Positions 50,244-60,065 of a stretch of 64,000 bases of DNA are shown here, piece by piece. A model generated the notes under the pieces. The model was given only the letters and a program-made list of their open reading frames with translations, was not told the origin of the DNA and did no database searches. Positions within the stretch are counted from its first letter, which is position 1, and each line of letters starts with the position of its first letter. The stretch comes from an uncultured Eubacteriales bacterium (GTDB taxonomy: Bacteria; Bacillota; Clostridia; Christensenellales; Aristaeellaceae): NCBI GenBank assembly GCA_902778055.1, contig CACYWL010000001.1:214913-278912 (forward strand), written 5' to 3'. Made by a program: the position numbers and the translations under genes.

Positions 50244-50869
50244 ACTCCATGGAGAACATCTATGTCTGTCTGGTCGCGCCTTTTATTCTGGCCATTCTTT
50301 GCCTGAAAGGCGAGGGGAGAAAAGGTCTGCTCTTCCTGCTGGCGGGCATGACCTCCTGTTTGCTGTCCGGCTATGTCAGCGCCTTTGCCGCCGGCCTCGC
50401 CGGCACAGATCTGCTGACCAGTTCCCATGAGATTGCTCCTGTGGTGGAGGAAGTCATGAAATCCCTGCCGCTGCTGTTCTATATCCTGATATACGAGCCC
50501 GATAAGAAGAGCGTCATCAGCGGAACGCTGCGGGTGGCGGTGGGCTTTGCCACATTCGAAAATGTCTGCTTTCTGACCTCCTACGGCACATCGGATCTGC
50601 TGCGCCTGATGATCCGCGGTTTCGGCACGGGCGCCATGCATGTGGTCTGCGGCATGATTGTGGCGGTCGGTCTGTTCTTCATCTGGGACCGGACCTGGCT
50701 CCGGGCCGTCGGTTCGTTTGCGCTGCTTGGCTTTGTGACGACTTTCCACGCGATTTTCAATGTATTTGTGAATCAGACCGGCGCGGTATTCTGGATCGGC
50801 AGCGCCATTCCGGTGACGATGATGCTGACCTATCTGCTGTTTTTCCGAAGGAAGACAGATCTGGCCTGA
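50240..50869 (+). CDS. PrsW-like intramembrane protease
   Basis: A 209-residue multi-pass protein with the PrsW signature set: APVVEEVMKSLPLLFY (EExxK), VGFATFENVCF (FxxxEN type), GTGAMHVVCGMI and FHAIFNVFV with conserved His residues. In B. subtilis PrsW performs the first cleavage of the anti-sigma factor RsiW. Co-transcription with a sigma factor and a candidate anti-sigma factor supports the same role here. Confidence 0.82.
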   Translation: MNSMENIYVCLVAPFILAILCLKGEGRKGLLFLLAGMTSCLLSGYVSAFAAGLAGTDLLTSSHEIAPVVEEVMKSLPLLFYILIYEPDKKSVISGTLRVAVGFATFENVCFLTSYGTSDLLRLMIRGFGTGAMHVVCGMIVAVGLFFIWDRTWLRAVGSFALLGFVTTFHAIFNVFVNQTGAVFWIGSAIPVTMMLTYLLFFRRKTDLA

Positions 50870-50895
50870 TTCCAACCCGTGCCATCCGGCTGTAG

Positions 50896-50917
50896 ACTCC
50901 CGTACAGGGAGTTTTTT
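50896..50917 (+). terminator. terminator of the sigma-factor operon
   Basis: ACTCCC (50896-50901) pairs with GGGAGT (50907-50912) over a 5-base loop and runs into six T. It lies 27 bases after the protease gene. The rest of the gap to 51047 holds an 11-base tandem repeat (TTACGAAAACA, 50928-50949) but no gene. Confidence 0.82.
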
Positions 50918-51047
50918 ATTGCTTTTCTTACGAAAACATTACGAAAACATGAAATCTCGAAAAAACGCCGGAATGGGTTACCGGATTTCCGCCTTTTCGG
51001 ACACATATACAGCAAACGACTCTTTTTAAGGGCAAGGAGACAGTGAA

Positions 51048-51389
51048 ATGACGTCTGAAGAGAGAATCGCGTCTTTGCATCGGCGGATGAATGCCCTGCA
51101 GGAAAGACAGGAAACCCTGGAGGAACGGAAAACAGCGGCGCTCGGAGCGGGCTGCGGCGTTCTGGCCGTTTGCCTGCTAGCGCTGATCATCAGTGAAGGC
51201 AGGCCCGTTTCCGGCGGAACAGCAGGTTTATACAGCGGCGCAACCATGCTGTTTGAGAACGCCGGAGGTTATGTGGCGATTGCCGTGGCCGCATTCATGA
51301 TCGGCGTTGTGATTACGGTGTGGCTGCTGAAAAGACGGTTCAGGACCGGCAACAGGGACAGCCGGAACCAAAACAGGACGGAGGAATAA
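51048..51389 (+). CDS. two-span small membrane protein, paralogue of 49301-49633
   Basis: A 113-residue protein with the same plan: TSEERIASLHRRMNAL at the N-terminus, a span (GAGCGVLAVCLLALIIS), an external loop, GGYVAIAVAAFMIGVVITV and a basic tail. Its external loop also resembles the paralogue (AxMLFENAGGYV versus ASVFAGREALGYV). It starts a second operon and precedes the foldase gene by 5 bases. It may be a second anti-sigma or sensor component. Confidence 0.65.
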   Translation: MTSEERIASLHRRMNALQERQETLEERKTAALGAGCGVLAVCLLALIISEGRPVSGGTAGLYSGATMLFENAGGYVAIAVAAFMIGVVITVWLLKRRFRTGNRDSRNQNRTEE

Positions 51390-51394
51390 GCCTT

Positions 51395-52675
51395 ATGAAA
51401 GCTCGCCGTTTGATCGGGATGACGATGGCCTGCCTGTTTCTGCTTGCGCAGGCTGCTGTTGCGGAAGACGATCCGGTTGTTGTCCGGGTGGGGAATGTGA
51501 GTTATCCGTTGTCTGTGGCGCAGTTTGCCCTAGATCCGTATTTTGATCTTGCCGAGGTGCAGGGTGAGGCGCTGACGCCGGAAGACCGGAAGGAAATCGC
51601 GGAGCAGGTGGTCGAGCGTCTGGTCGGCGTGGCTGTGATCGAAAGCAAGCTGGCAGAGACGGGACACAGCACATTTTCGGAAAGTGAAACGGAGATCCTG
51701 AAGGCTGAAGCCCGCCGGCAGTATGAGGCGACCTGGCAGGAGATGTACAGGTCCGCGCAGGAATACGTGCCTGAGGTTACAGAGAAGGAAGTGACCGACT
51801 GGCTGACGGAAAAGGGATATACCTACGAGGCCTTCCTGCGGGAGCTCATGACCCGGGAGCGGGAAAGCCGGATTCTGGATCTGTACTGTGCCGATGTGAA
51901 GGTGACGGAGGAAGAGGTCAAGTCGTTTTTCCGCGAGATGTATCTGGAGCCGGATCAGGAACGCTACGCCGACAATATCCCGCTGTTTGAAGAGGAAATA
52001 CTGGGAACGGAGAACCAGTCCTTTTATACGCCCGAGGGTTACAGGACGCTGAAGAATATCCAGCTGGATTTTCCCGAGGAGATCCAGTCCGCGCTGAACG
52101 CGCTGTACATTGAAGGCCGGAAAGCTGTCAGCGAGGTGCAGACAGCCTATAGCGACCTCGCGGCCGCGGCCGCCGCCGGAGAAGACACTGCCCGGCTGAA
52201 GGAAATCTATGACGGGAAAGTCGCTGTCATGCGGGAGCTGGAAGCAAAATACCGGGCGAAGGAAGAGGAAGCCATTCCCCTGCTGCAGGACAGGCTGGAC
52301 GCGATCCGCGCGGAGATGGAGGCCGGCGCCGGGATCGAGGCCCTGCAGGCGAAATACAGCACGGCTGCGACGGATTCGGCTTCGCTGTATCACCCGAAAT
52401 CCGAACAGTGGAGCGAATCCGCCCACAGAGCCATCGACGCGATGAAGAGCCCCGGGGAGCTGAGCGCTCCCTTTGCGGATGAGAGCGGCGTGCACCTGGC
52501 CTATTATGAGTCGGATGTGGAGGGCGGCCCGCGGCTGCTGACTGCCGAGGAGAACGAACTTCTGCGCTCCTCGGCGCTGCTGTACGCGAAGCGGATGAAA
52601 CTGCAGACGCTTGTGGAGGAATGGCGGAAGGATTATGAAATCTTTGCGGACGCATCGCTGCTGAAGCTGGAATAA
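51395..52675 (+). CDS. secreted parvulin/SurA-like foldase
   Basis: A 426-residue protein. ATG 51395 is chosen for GGAGGAATAAG upstream and because a signal peptide then follows (LIGMTMACLFLLAQAAVAEDD). The N-terminal region (40-200) is a SurA/PrsA-type chaperone fold; a long coiled coil covers 230-340. Residues 345-400 resemble a degenerate parvulin (SEQWSESAHRAIDAM, ELSAPFADESGVHLAYYES). It probably folds the giant surface protein encoded next. Confidence 0.78.
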   Translation: MKARRLIGMTMACLFLLAQAAVAEDDPVVVRVGNVSYPLSVAQFALDPYFDLAEVQGEALTPEDRKEIAEQVVERLVGVAVIESKLAETGHSTFSESETEILKAEARRQYEATWQEMYRSAQEYVPEVTEKEVTDWLTEKGYTYEAFLRELMTRERESRILDLYCADVKVTEEEVKSFFREMYLEPDQERYADNIPLFEEEILGTENQSFYTPEGYRTLKNIQLDFPEEIQSALNALYIEGRKAVSEVQTAYSDLAAAAAAGEDTARLKEIYDGKVAVMRELEAKYRAKEEEAIPLLQDRLDAIRAEMEAGAGIEALQAKYSTAATDSASLYHPKSEQWSESAHRAIDAMKSPGELSAPFADESGVHLAYYESDVEGGPRLLTAEENELLRSSALLYAKRMKLQTLVEEWRKDYEIFADASLLKLE

Positions 52676-52715
52676 CCGAAGAGCATCCAAAATAATCAGA
52701 ACCGGGAGAAGGACA

Positions 52716-55700
52716 ATGAAAAAGGGACTGACGATACTCACTGCGCTCGTGATTCTGATCACTTCCCTGCCGATGAGCGCGATGGCCGCCGGAGGGCTGA
52801 TCTCCTCCGAGGATCTGACGGCAGCCGTACTGCTGACCGGCCAGGACGAAGACGCTTCAGGCTTCCACGCGGGCATGACCATTGATGAGACCCTGTCCGC
52901 CCGCCAGCTGATCTTCTGGCTGGAGGATGTGCTGGAAAACGAGGTTCATTCGCTAGAAAACCACTATGAGGATATGGAGAACAAGCTGTACTCCGTTTCC
53001 CAGGAGGATCCGGCGAAATATCAGAAGCTGACCACTGGGCGTTACGAGAAGCTGCCGGAGCTGACCCATGATCAGTTCCGGGATCTGATCGATCTCCGGC
53101 TGAGGCTGGAGCGTTGGCTCAGCCGACTGAACGGGGCCGCGTCGGACATCATGATGGGTAAGGAGCAGCTGACCGCCCAGGACGTCCCGCTGTCGGAGCA
53201 CGACGCAAGAAGGCTCTCCTACGAAATCCGGGAGGGTGCAAAGGAAATCAGAACAGTCCGCAGCGAGATGGCAGCGGAGGCCGGAAGCATGCTGAAGAAG
53301 CTGCAGGAGATGGAGGACGCCCTGCAGGGCGGTTCCTATGCCGTCGGTGCGGGCGGGGAAACTGCCGAACCCGAAATGCAGCTTATTGACAGCTGGAACG
53401 ACCAGCTGCTGGGGGACGCCTATCAGAAGACGGTGAGCCTGACCGCTTCCGCGGCCGACCTGTTCCCCCAGCAGCAGACCCTGCTGGGACGGCTGAGCCC
53501 GATCTCCTCTGCCTCGGCGGCGGACGGAAATACCGCGATCCTGACCATCCTGGACGACCACCAGTTTGCCGTCACCGTGCACGACAGGAACGGAAACGGC
53601 ATCGAGGGAGCCCACGTGGAGGTCATGGACACCCGGGCGGAAAAGAACCCGAAAACGGATTCCGGCGATACCCGCGAAAGCGGCTCCGTCATCTTCGGCA
53701 CGGACGGATATGATCTGTGGGATGATATGCTGATGGTATCCCTGGAGGTCACCAAGGAGGGATATCAGGATATCATCATCCGGGACGCGGATATCAAAAA
53801 AGGCTCCAATATTCTGCTGAATATGCAGCCTCCGGCCGTAAACGCAGGCACGAATGAAAAGGAGCCCTATATTTCCCAGGTTTCCTTTGACAGTCACGAC
53901 TGCCTCTTCAGCGAATACGAGGCGATCGCCAACCCGGAAAACACGAGGGAGAACGATATCCTCGTCACGCTGAATAATGTTTCAAACCACAAAGTCGCCG
54001 TGATCCTGGTTTACCGGGACAGGGACGGAAAACAGTATTACCGCACGATGAAGGACAAGGATTCCAAAACCTTCATTGAAGCCGGGCAGCAGGCGGACCT
54101 GAAAATCAAGGCCGCCTGGCGGCGCCGCCTGAAGGCCGGCGGGGATGATCTCCTTCTTGAAAAGAACGGCGAGAAGGTCAGCCAGGGAAAAGGCACGGTG
54201 CTCCTTTTGATTCAGAAGGACGGTACCAACGTTTCCGAATCCGATACCTTTAAAGAAGGGAATCCCAAATGGACCGAAGGAACCGTAGTGGTCAAAACGT
54301 CTCTGAAGACCGAGGCCGCGAAACTGCCCGGTCCGATCATCAATAAATACCTGAACGCGGCCTTCTTCTCCAGTTCCAGCCTGTTTTCCCTTGATATTCC
54401 GCTGAACACCAAATCTGACGCGGAGTGGCTGAAGAACCTGAACCTTTCCATGGATCTGCCTTTCGAAAAATATAAGCCTAAAATCTACGGCGCAACAAAC
54501 GGATTCATGGTTGTGTCGCTGGGCGTGAGCTTGCCGTCCGTTTTTGAGGAAGGCCTGGAGACCTGGGAGAGCCAGGATGTGAAATCCCTTAAAAACATGA
54601 CGGACTATTCCTCCAAAAAATCAGGCTTCAAGAAATTCCTGTCTGCCAACAAGGACTTGTGGAAATTGGCTAAAGTAAAGGGAGGAGTAGGCCTGCGGAA
54701 GGTGAAGGCGGACGTCTTCCCCTTCGCCGCGCTGCAGTTCCGCTGGAACTACAACGCGAAAAACGGTCACTGGGAAGGCGTCGATCTGGCCGGCACGCTG
54801 GGGATTTCCGGGACCCTGGACGTTTCCTTTACCGGACAGTATATGATCGGCGGCGTGTTTCCGGTGACCGCCGGACTGAATTTCAACGCAACCCTGACGC
54901 TGGCCGCGAACCTCGGCGGAACCCTGGCGCTGCGTGACGGGGAGGATCTGACAGAAGCGAACATGCTGAAAACCGGCGTGGATCCGAGAATCGCCGGAGG
55001 ATCCCTCGGCCTGAAGCTGATGGTGACGGCTTTCGGCGGTGTCGGTGTGAAAGGCTTCGTTTCCCTGACGCTGAATTTCTACGCGTATATCAATTTCCTG
55101 TTTGAGATCACGGGCGATTACCTGCACGCGTCCATTACCTGGGGGCTCGGCTTCTTCGCGCTGTTGGAGGCGGTCGTGGTCAAGGCCAAGCTCAGCATCT
55201 GGGATATGCCCACCAAGCCGCTGCTGGATCAATACTGGTACTGGTACGGTGATGAAAAATCCTCCCTGCGGATGCCTTCCTTCAGCGATCTGTTCATTTC
55301 CCGGGCCAGGGCGGAGGAAAGCTCCGGCGGGGAGACGGAGCTCCTGCAGGCGGAGGACTATCCGGATCTGGTGCCGGATTCCGAGCAGATTCTGGGACCT
55401 GTTCCCATGGCAGGTTCCCGGATGCAGGTCGTCGAGATCGGCGGGGAACCCTACGTGTTCTATGTCGCGCAGGGCGCCGGTTCCAACGGGAAAAACCGGA
55501 TCACCTGGAGACGGATTTCCACAGGTCAGACCGGCACCTTTGATCAGATCCTGAAGGACGCCGCAAACGGGAGAAAGCGTTATACCGTAAAATCCGGCAG
55601 CACCCTGGATACAGGCGGATGGATTGACAGGTATTACGAGAACGAGGAATCGCTGGCCGCCCTGAAGGGCTTTTATGCGCAAAACGACCTGGATTTCCAG

Positions 55701-58283
55701 GTGGTTCCCGTGCTGTGCGAGGATGAGAATCTTCTGTCTTCCACCTACGGAGAAATATATATGCTGGCCGCCCTGTGCGGAAACGTGGAGATGACGGACG
55801 ACGCCCTGAAGGCGCTGGATGAGCCGGCAGCGTACACCCTGGCATTCATGCGGCAGGCGGACGGGAGTCTCACCTGCGATATTCCGACGATTCAGACCCA
55901 TAACGAAAATACGGAAGTTCAGACCGATGATACATTCGTCATCCGTCCTCTGATGAACGCCGGTCTGCGGAATGCCTCGAAACTGCCGAATGACGAACTG
56001 GCTGCCTCGGGCGTGACGGCCGTATCCCGGCTCCAATTAGGAAGACCTTATGATTCCGGCGGCGGAAAAAACATCCGGACGCTCAATCTGGACACCTACG
56101 TCCTGATCGGGGATGTCGACATTCTGGTGTACTTCAGCTTCCCCACTTTCCATACATCCGGCAGCAGCCGCGATTTCCTGCCCAAGATGTACGGTCCCCG
56201 GACACAAGGCACGGGTGTGTACGGAGAAAATGCGAAGCGCAGCGGCCTCTGGCAGCACGCGTATTACAGCCTGCAGAACCGGCAGGAGGACGGAAAGGTT
56301 ACGCTGCGGCGTGAGATCGAGTCAAGCAGCAGCCTGTGCGTCAACATTGCCGAGGGCAAAGATATTGCGTACTACGAAGTCATGCCGACAGCGGAAAAGG
56401 ATATCCTCTTCTGGCTGGAAAAGGAAGAGTCTCCGGAAACAGGCGAAAAGTACCATCTGCACGCGGGCTCCCTGAACCACCATTTCCTGGACAGTAAAGA
56501 TCTCTTTACGGATCTGGACGTTACGGTCACCGGCCTCTCCTTTGATATCCAGCAGGTCGGCAGAACCGTTTACGTCTACTGGATTGAAAATACCACCGAC
56601 CCGGAGAATCAGGAGGAAACCGTATGCCGTCTCCGGGGCGTAGCCTATGATCCGTATGCTGGCGTGGCATCGGATGACTTTGTGCTTGCGCAGTTCAAAA
56701 TGCCCTCGGGGCAGAACATGAAGCAGCTTCTGCTGACGGAAGACGGGAAGGGCTACTATGTCCTGACAGACAATCTGGCGGAAGCCGGCACCGAACGGAA
56801 AACCTCCATGGAGGGAACGGTCTTCAGCTTCCCCTTCCGGTTGATCGCCTCGCTGGATCTGGTATCGATCCACCTGTCTCAGGACGTGATCAGCATCGGC
56901 GAAAACGACACGGTGCTGGTCAAGCTCGTCAACAACGGCAACGTGGCCATCTCCTCCTTTGACATCCTGGAAAGCGTGATCGGAAAAGACGGCACTGTCA
57001 GCGGCGTCCAGACGGTACACTGCGACACGGTTCATCCGGAAAACAACGTGCTCCACATGGTCGGTGACAAGGAGAAAAATGATATCAGAGGCGATCACGC
57101 CGCCTGGCGGACCAAGACGGTCTGGGATGACATTGTCCAGTCCTACTGGATGGTTACCCAGCTTGTCCGCGAATGGCAGCCCCACGGCTCTACCTGGTAC
57201 GGACATGTGGATACGACGCAGGAGGTCGAGCTGACCGCCTCCGAAATCCTGCCCGGACAGGTGGCCGTCTTCACCCTCATGATGAAGGTACCCTCCTCTT
57301 GGAGAAATGAGCAGCGCCTGAAATTCGAGCTGAACCAGTATGCGGCGACTGTGAACTATATGCGCTCCGCCGCGCTGAAGGCCGGTCTTGCTGCGCCTTC
57401 TCTGCAGGCAAACGCGGAGGAGGAGCTGGTCTATGTCCGGGACGCGGACGGCAGGATGCGGCTTAAGAATCCGGTGCTGCTGAGCAGCGGCGGAAATAAT
57501 GGCAGCATCTCCCTTTTTGCCGCGGAGGTGAACGCGCCGGCGCCGGCTTCCATGAATCACGAACTCCACAATATCTCTGTAAAGAACCGGGTTTATCCGG
57601 ATCTGAACGGTGAGCGCCGGGTCAGTATCTTTGTTACGGATGACGCGGCGCATATGGAAGAAATAAAGTGGTACTGCAACGTCTATCTGGACGGGAATGA
57701 AACTCCCTACGCGATGAATCTGCCCTATGAAGCGGATTCCACCTCTCATGCCAGAACCCATACGATCGATCTGCCTGTCTCCGCGCTGCTGGGCGGCAAA
57801 ACAGCCAGCCGGATCAAGGTGGAGGTGCGCGGCGTCGGCATCGAGGAAATGACGCTGGCGGATAACTTCTTCTATATCGACCTTGAAGTGGACGATCCGC
57901 TGCGGATTGTGCTGCAGCCGGAGAACGTGGACGCGGAGCCGGGACAGACTGTGGAATTCCATGTCGCGGCCGCTGGCGGACAGCCGCCCTATTCCTTCCA
58001 GTGGCAGGTTTCCGACGGAAATGGCGGCTGGAAGGATATCGAAGGAGCGACATCCGATACCCTGACGCTGGAGAATGTCACAGATGAAATGAATAATACG
58101 CAGTATCGCTGCGTGGTGACGGACTTTAACAACACGTCAGTCACGAGCGGCGCCGCTGTTCTGACGGTAATCAGGAAGATCCCGCAAACCGGAGACGCCG
58201 CGGTTCCGATTCTGTGGATGATCTGTACGCTGTTCGGAATGGCTGGCTTATGTCTGTTCGTCAGAAGGAAGAAGATGCCGTAA
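52716..58283 (+). CDS. giant cell-wall-anchored surface protein (IPQTGD signal)
   Basis: An 1855-residue protein preceded by GGGAGAAGG. Regions: signal peptide (KKGLTILTALVILITSLP and on, cleaved after AMAA); a coiled-coil N-terminal part (60-230); a carboxypeptidase-regulatory-like beta domain (about 285-365, VTVHDRNGNGIEGAHVEVMD); a long mid-region without recognised motifs and with hydrophobic beta stretches (about 660-820); and an Ig-like domain near the C-terminus (about 1730-1815, PPYSFQWQVSDGNGGWKD). It ends IPQTGD, a hydrophobic span and RRKK. Gene neighbours suggest its export depends on the adjacent foldase. Confidence 0.82.
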   Translation: MKKGLTILTALVILITSLPMSAMAAGGLISSEDLTAAVLLTGQDEDASGFHAGMTIDETLSARQLIFWLEDVLENEVHSLENHYEDMENKLYSVSQEDPAKYQKLTTGRYEKLPELTHDQFRDLIDLRLRLERWLSRLNGAASDIMMGKEQLTAQDVPLSEHDARRLSYEIREGAKEIRTVRSEMAAEAGSMLKKLQEMEDALQGGSYAVGAGGETAEPEMQLIDSWNDQLLGDAYQKTVSLTASAADLFPQQQTLLGRLSPISSASAADGNTAILTILDDHQFAVTVHDRNGNGIEGAHVEVMDTRAEKNPKTDSGDTRESGSVIFGTDGYDLWDDMLMVSLEVTKEGYQDIIIRDADIKKGSNILLNMQPPAVNAGTNEKEPYISQVSFDSHDCLFSEYEAIANPENTRENDILVTLNNVSNHKVAVILVYRDRDGKQYYRTMKDKDSKTFIEAGQQADLKIKAAWRRRLKAGGDDLLLEKNGEKVSQGKGTVLLLIQKDGTNVSESDTFKEGNPKWTEGTVVVKTSLKTEAAKLPGPIINKYLNAAFFSSSSLFSLDIPLNTKSDAEWLKNLNLSMDLPFEKYKPKIYGATNGFMVVSLGVSLPSVFEEGLETWESQDVKSLKNMTDYSSKKSGFKKFLSANKDLWKLAKVKGGVGLRKVKADVFPFAALQFRWNYNAKNGHWEGVDLAGTLGISGTLDVSFTGQYMIGGVFPVTAGLNFNATLTLAANLGGTLALRDGEDLTEANMLKTGVDPRIAGGSLGLKLMVTAFGGVGVKGFVSLTLNFYAYINFLFEITGDYLHASITWGLGFFALLEAVVVKAKLSIWDMPTKPLLDQYWYWYGDEKSSLRMPSFSDLFISRARAEESSGGETELLQAEDYPDLVPDSEQILGPVPMAGSRMQVVEIGGEPYVFYVAQGAGSNGKNRITWRRISTGQTGTFDQILKDAANGRKRYTVKSGSTLDTGGWIDRYYENEESLAALKGFYAQNDLDFQVVPVLCEDENLLSSTYGEIYMLAALCGNVEMTDDALKALDEPAAYTLAFMRQADGSLTCDIPTIQTHNENTEVQTDDTFVIRPLMNAGLRNASKLPNDELAASGVTAVSRLQLGRPYDSGGGKNIRTLNLDTYVLIGDVDILVYFSFPTFHTSGSSRDFLPKMYGPRTQGTGVYGENAKRSGLWQHAYYSLQNRQEDGKVTLRREIESSSSLCVNIAEGKDIAYYEVMPTAEKDILFWLEKEESPETGEKYHLHAGSLNHHFLDSKDLFTDLDVTVTGLSFDIQQVGRTVYVYWIENTTDPENQEETVCRLRGVAYDPYAGVASDDFVLAQFKMPSGQNMKQLLLTEDGKGYYVLTDNLAEAGTERKTSMEGTVFSFPFRLIASLDLVSIHLSQDVISIGENDTVLVKLVNNGNVAISSFDILESVIGKDGTVSGVQTVHCDTVHPENNVLHMVGDKEKNDIRGDHAAWRTKTVWDDIVQSYWMVTQLVREWQPHGSTWYGHVDTTQEVELTASEILPGQVAVFTLMMKVPSSWRNEQRLKFELNQYAATVNYMRSAALKAGLAAPSLQANAEEELVYVRDADGRMRLKNPVLLSSGGNNGSISLFAAEVNAPAPASMNHELHNISVKNRVYPDLNGERRVSIFVTDDAAHMEEIKWYCNVYLDGNETPYAMNLPYEADSTSHARTHTIDLPVSALLGGKTASRIKVEVRGVGIEEMTLADNFFYIDLEVDDPLRIVLQPENVDAEPGQTVEFHVAAAGGQPPYSFQWQVSDGNGGWKDIEGATSDTLTLENVTDEMNNTQYRCVVTDFNNTSVTSGAAVLTVIRKIPQTGDAAVPILWMICTLFGMAGLCLFVRRKKMP

Positions 58284-58453
58284 CGCTGTCCGCCTGGAAC
58301 GTCAGCCATCTGTCCCGGCCCGCCGTTTCAGGAAGGATGAAAACAAATCTTTTCTGAAAAGCCTGCTGTAATTTGCGGATGAGCGAAAAAGCCCGGAATC
58401 TGAACTCGGAATCAAAAGGCGAACCATTCGCCGCAGTTGGGAGGAAAGAGAAC

Positions 58454-59823
58454 ATGAAGAGCCGGAGCAGGGCGCTGACGGGGCTGCTGTGCGCGGCAAT
58501 GGTCATCGGGTTCTTAGCCGGAGGCGTGATTCCGGCGATGGCGGCCGAACCGGAAAAGACCATTACGGGTCTCGGCACGGGAGCAATTACAAACCCGGTT
58601 CGGCCGGCTGATCCAAGCTCAGCGTGGAGCGGAAGCTACGTGTATTACGGGAAAAACTATTATCGCGAGCCTGCGAGGTACCGGGTGCTGGATAAGGCGT
58701 CAGACAGGTTTACAGAAACCGGGAAATGCCTCTTCCTTGACTGCGACGATAATATATATATAGCCGAGTTTGATAAAAGATGGGAAAAGAGCGCTCTGAG
58801 AGCCGGCCTCAACGGAGACAGCTTTCTTCATAAGGACGGCATTTTCACGGAAATGGAGAAAAAGGCCATCGCCCAGAGCACGGCGGCAGCCCATGAGCTC
58901 GTAGCCGGAACCGGAGCCAGAATGGTATCGGAATGGGCGAGGGCTATATTTCAGACATATGAGCCGCTGAACGGAGAGAAGATCTTTCTTCTGGATATCG
59001 AGGATGCGTCCAATATTGCCTATGGATACAGCACGACTGAAAGAGAAGCCCGGAACAGAATGAAGGGTGAATATGGGTTGCCGTGGTTGCTGCGGAGTAC
59101 ATACGGCTACGGCGGCGTCGGATCAGTGCAAACGGACCAATCTTTAGGCGGCTATTTGACCGTATATGGTTATGGGGAAAAAATGGAGTGAATCCCGCTT
59201 TTAATGTCAGTCTGTCCTCTGTCCTCTTCTCGTCTTTTATCCCATCTGCTGATGCTCTCGAAGCGGGAGAACCGGGCGCGGAGTATAAGCTGACGCTGAA
59301 GGACGAAGACCTGGGGATCAGCCCGGGAGCGGTGACAAGGGACGGGATGACCGTCACGGTTCCCTATACGATCACAGGTGCTCACGCGGCCGACGCAACG
59401 CGGGTCTCGGTGCTGTTGACCCACAGTCCGTACTTTCGGGGAGATACCATGACGAGCGGATTTGATTATATGAAGCTGAAAACAGATTCGTTCGGGATTA
59501 CGGGAACAGGAACATTCACGCTTCCGGATGAATACGCTGAAAAAAGCTGGGGCAGTGATTATCATGTCTATCTTCTTGCGGAGGATGTGAACGGCGAAAA
59601 GGAGACTGACTACGCAAGCGTACCGGTTGAACTGAGAAGAGTCAATGATGCTTTCAATGCTGTGAAGCCGACTTCATCTCCGGCACCCATGACTGCACCT
59701 GAAACCGCCGGGGTGCCGAAGACCGGCGATACCGCCAACTTCCCGCTGTGGATCAGTCTGATTCTGCTGGGACTCATCGGCATCGGCTCTCTGGGGTGGA
59801 CCCAACGGAAACACAGGGGATAA
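58454..59823 (+). pseudogene. frameshifted secreted DUF6273-like surface protein (VPKTGD signal)
   Basis: ATG 58454 follows GGGAGGAAAG. The first frame encodes a signal peptide and 246 residues ending at TGA 59189-59191. The natural continuation (KNGVNPAFNVSLSSVLFSS, typical of DUF6273-type proteins) lies in the -1 frame, which runs to 59823 and ends VPKTGDT, a hydrophobic span and KHRG. The break is at GGGG-AAAAAA (59174-59183); one more A would restore a protein of about 456 residues. It could be a true mutation, phase variation, slippage or a sequencing error. Confidence 0.75.
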
Positions 59824-59961
59824 AAACACAGGGGATAAGAAGCATCTTTCATGCCTATCATCTGATAAACGCAGGAGAAGTGCGGTTCGTCAGTACGCAT
59901 TTCTTGATGGAGTCGATCTGCACGGATGATACGCCTGCAAAAAAGGAACGGGGAAGTCGGG

Positions 59962-59995
59962 TTATATCAGAAGAATCTTCTCTTTTCAATACTCC
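59962..59995 (+). repeat. 34-bp direct repeat, right copy
   Basis: Exact match to 44030-44063. Its end supplies the -35 box of the proA promoter. The minus-strand smpB-type promoter is retained here too, with TATAAC instead of TATAAT, now facing the surface-protein block. Confidence 0.95.
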
Positions 59996-60011
59996 GAACT
60001 TTTGTTATACT
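59983..60011 (+). promoter_or_regulatory. proA promoter
   Basis: TTTTCA (59983-59988), a 17-base spacer and TATACT (60006-60011) give a sigma-A promoter 55 bases before proA. The -35 is only four of six matches. The -35 lies within the right direct repeat. The interval 59824-59961 contains a 14-base tandem repeat and no gene. Confidence 0.65.
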
Positions 60012-60065
60012 TGTCCCTGAAACGGGCCGCAGCGTGAGCCGGCCTGGAAAGGAGACTGCTGATTC

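Noticed and set aside
59083..59823. Independent gene starting at ATG 59083
   Set aside because: Its sequence continues the preceding DUF6273-like protein after a one-base slip and has no own ribosome site, so it is treated as part of a frameshifted gene.
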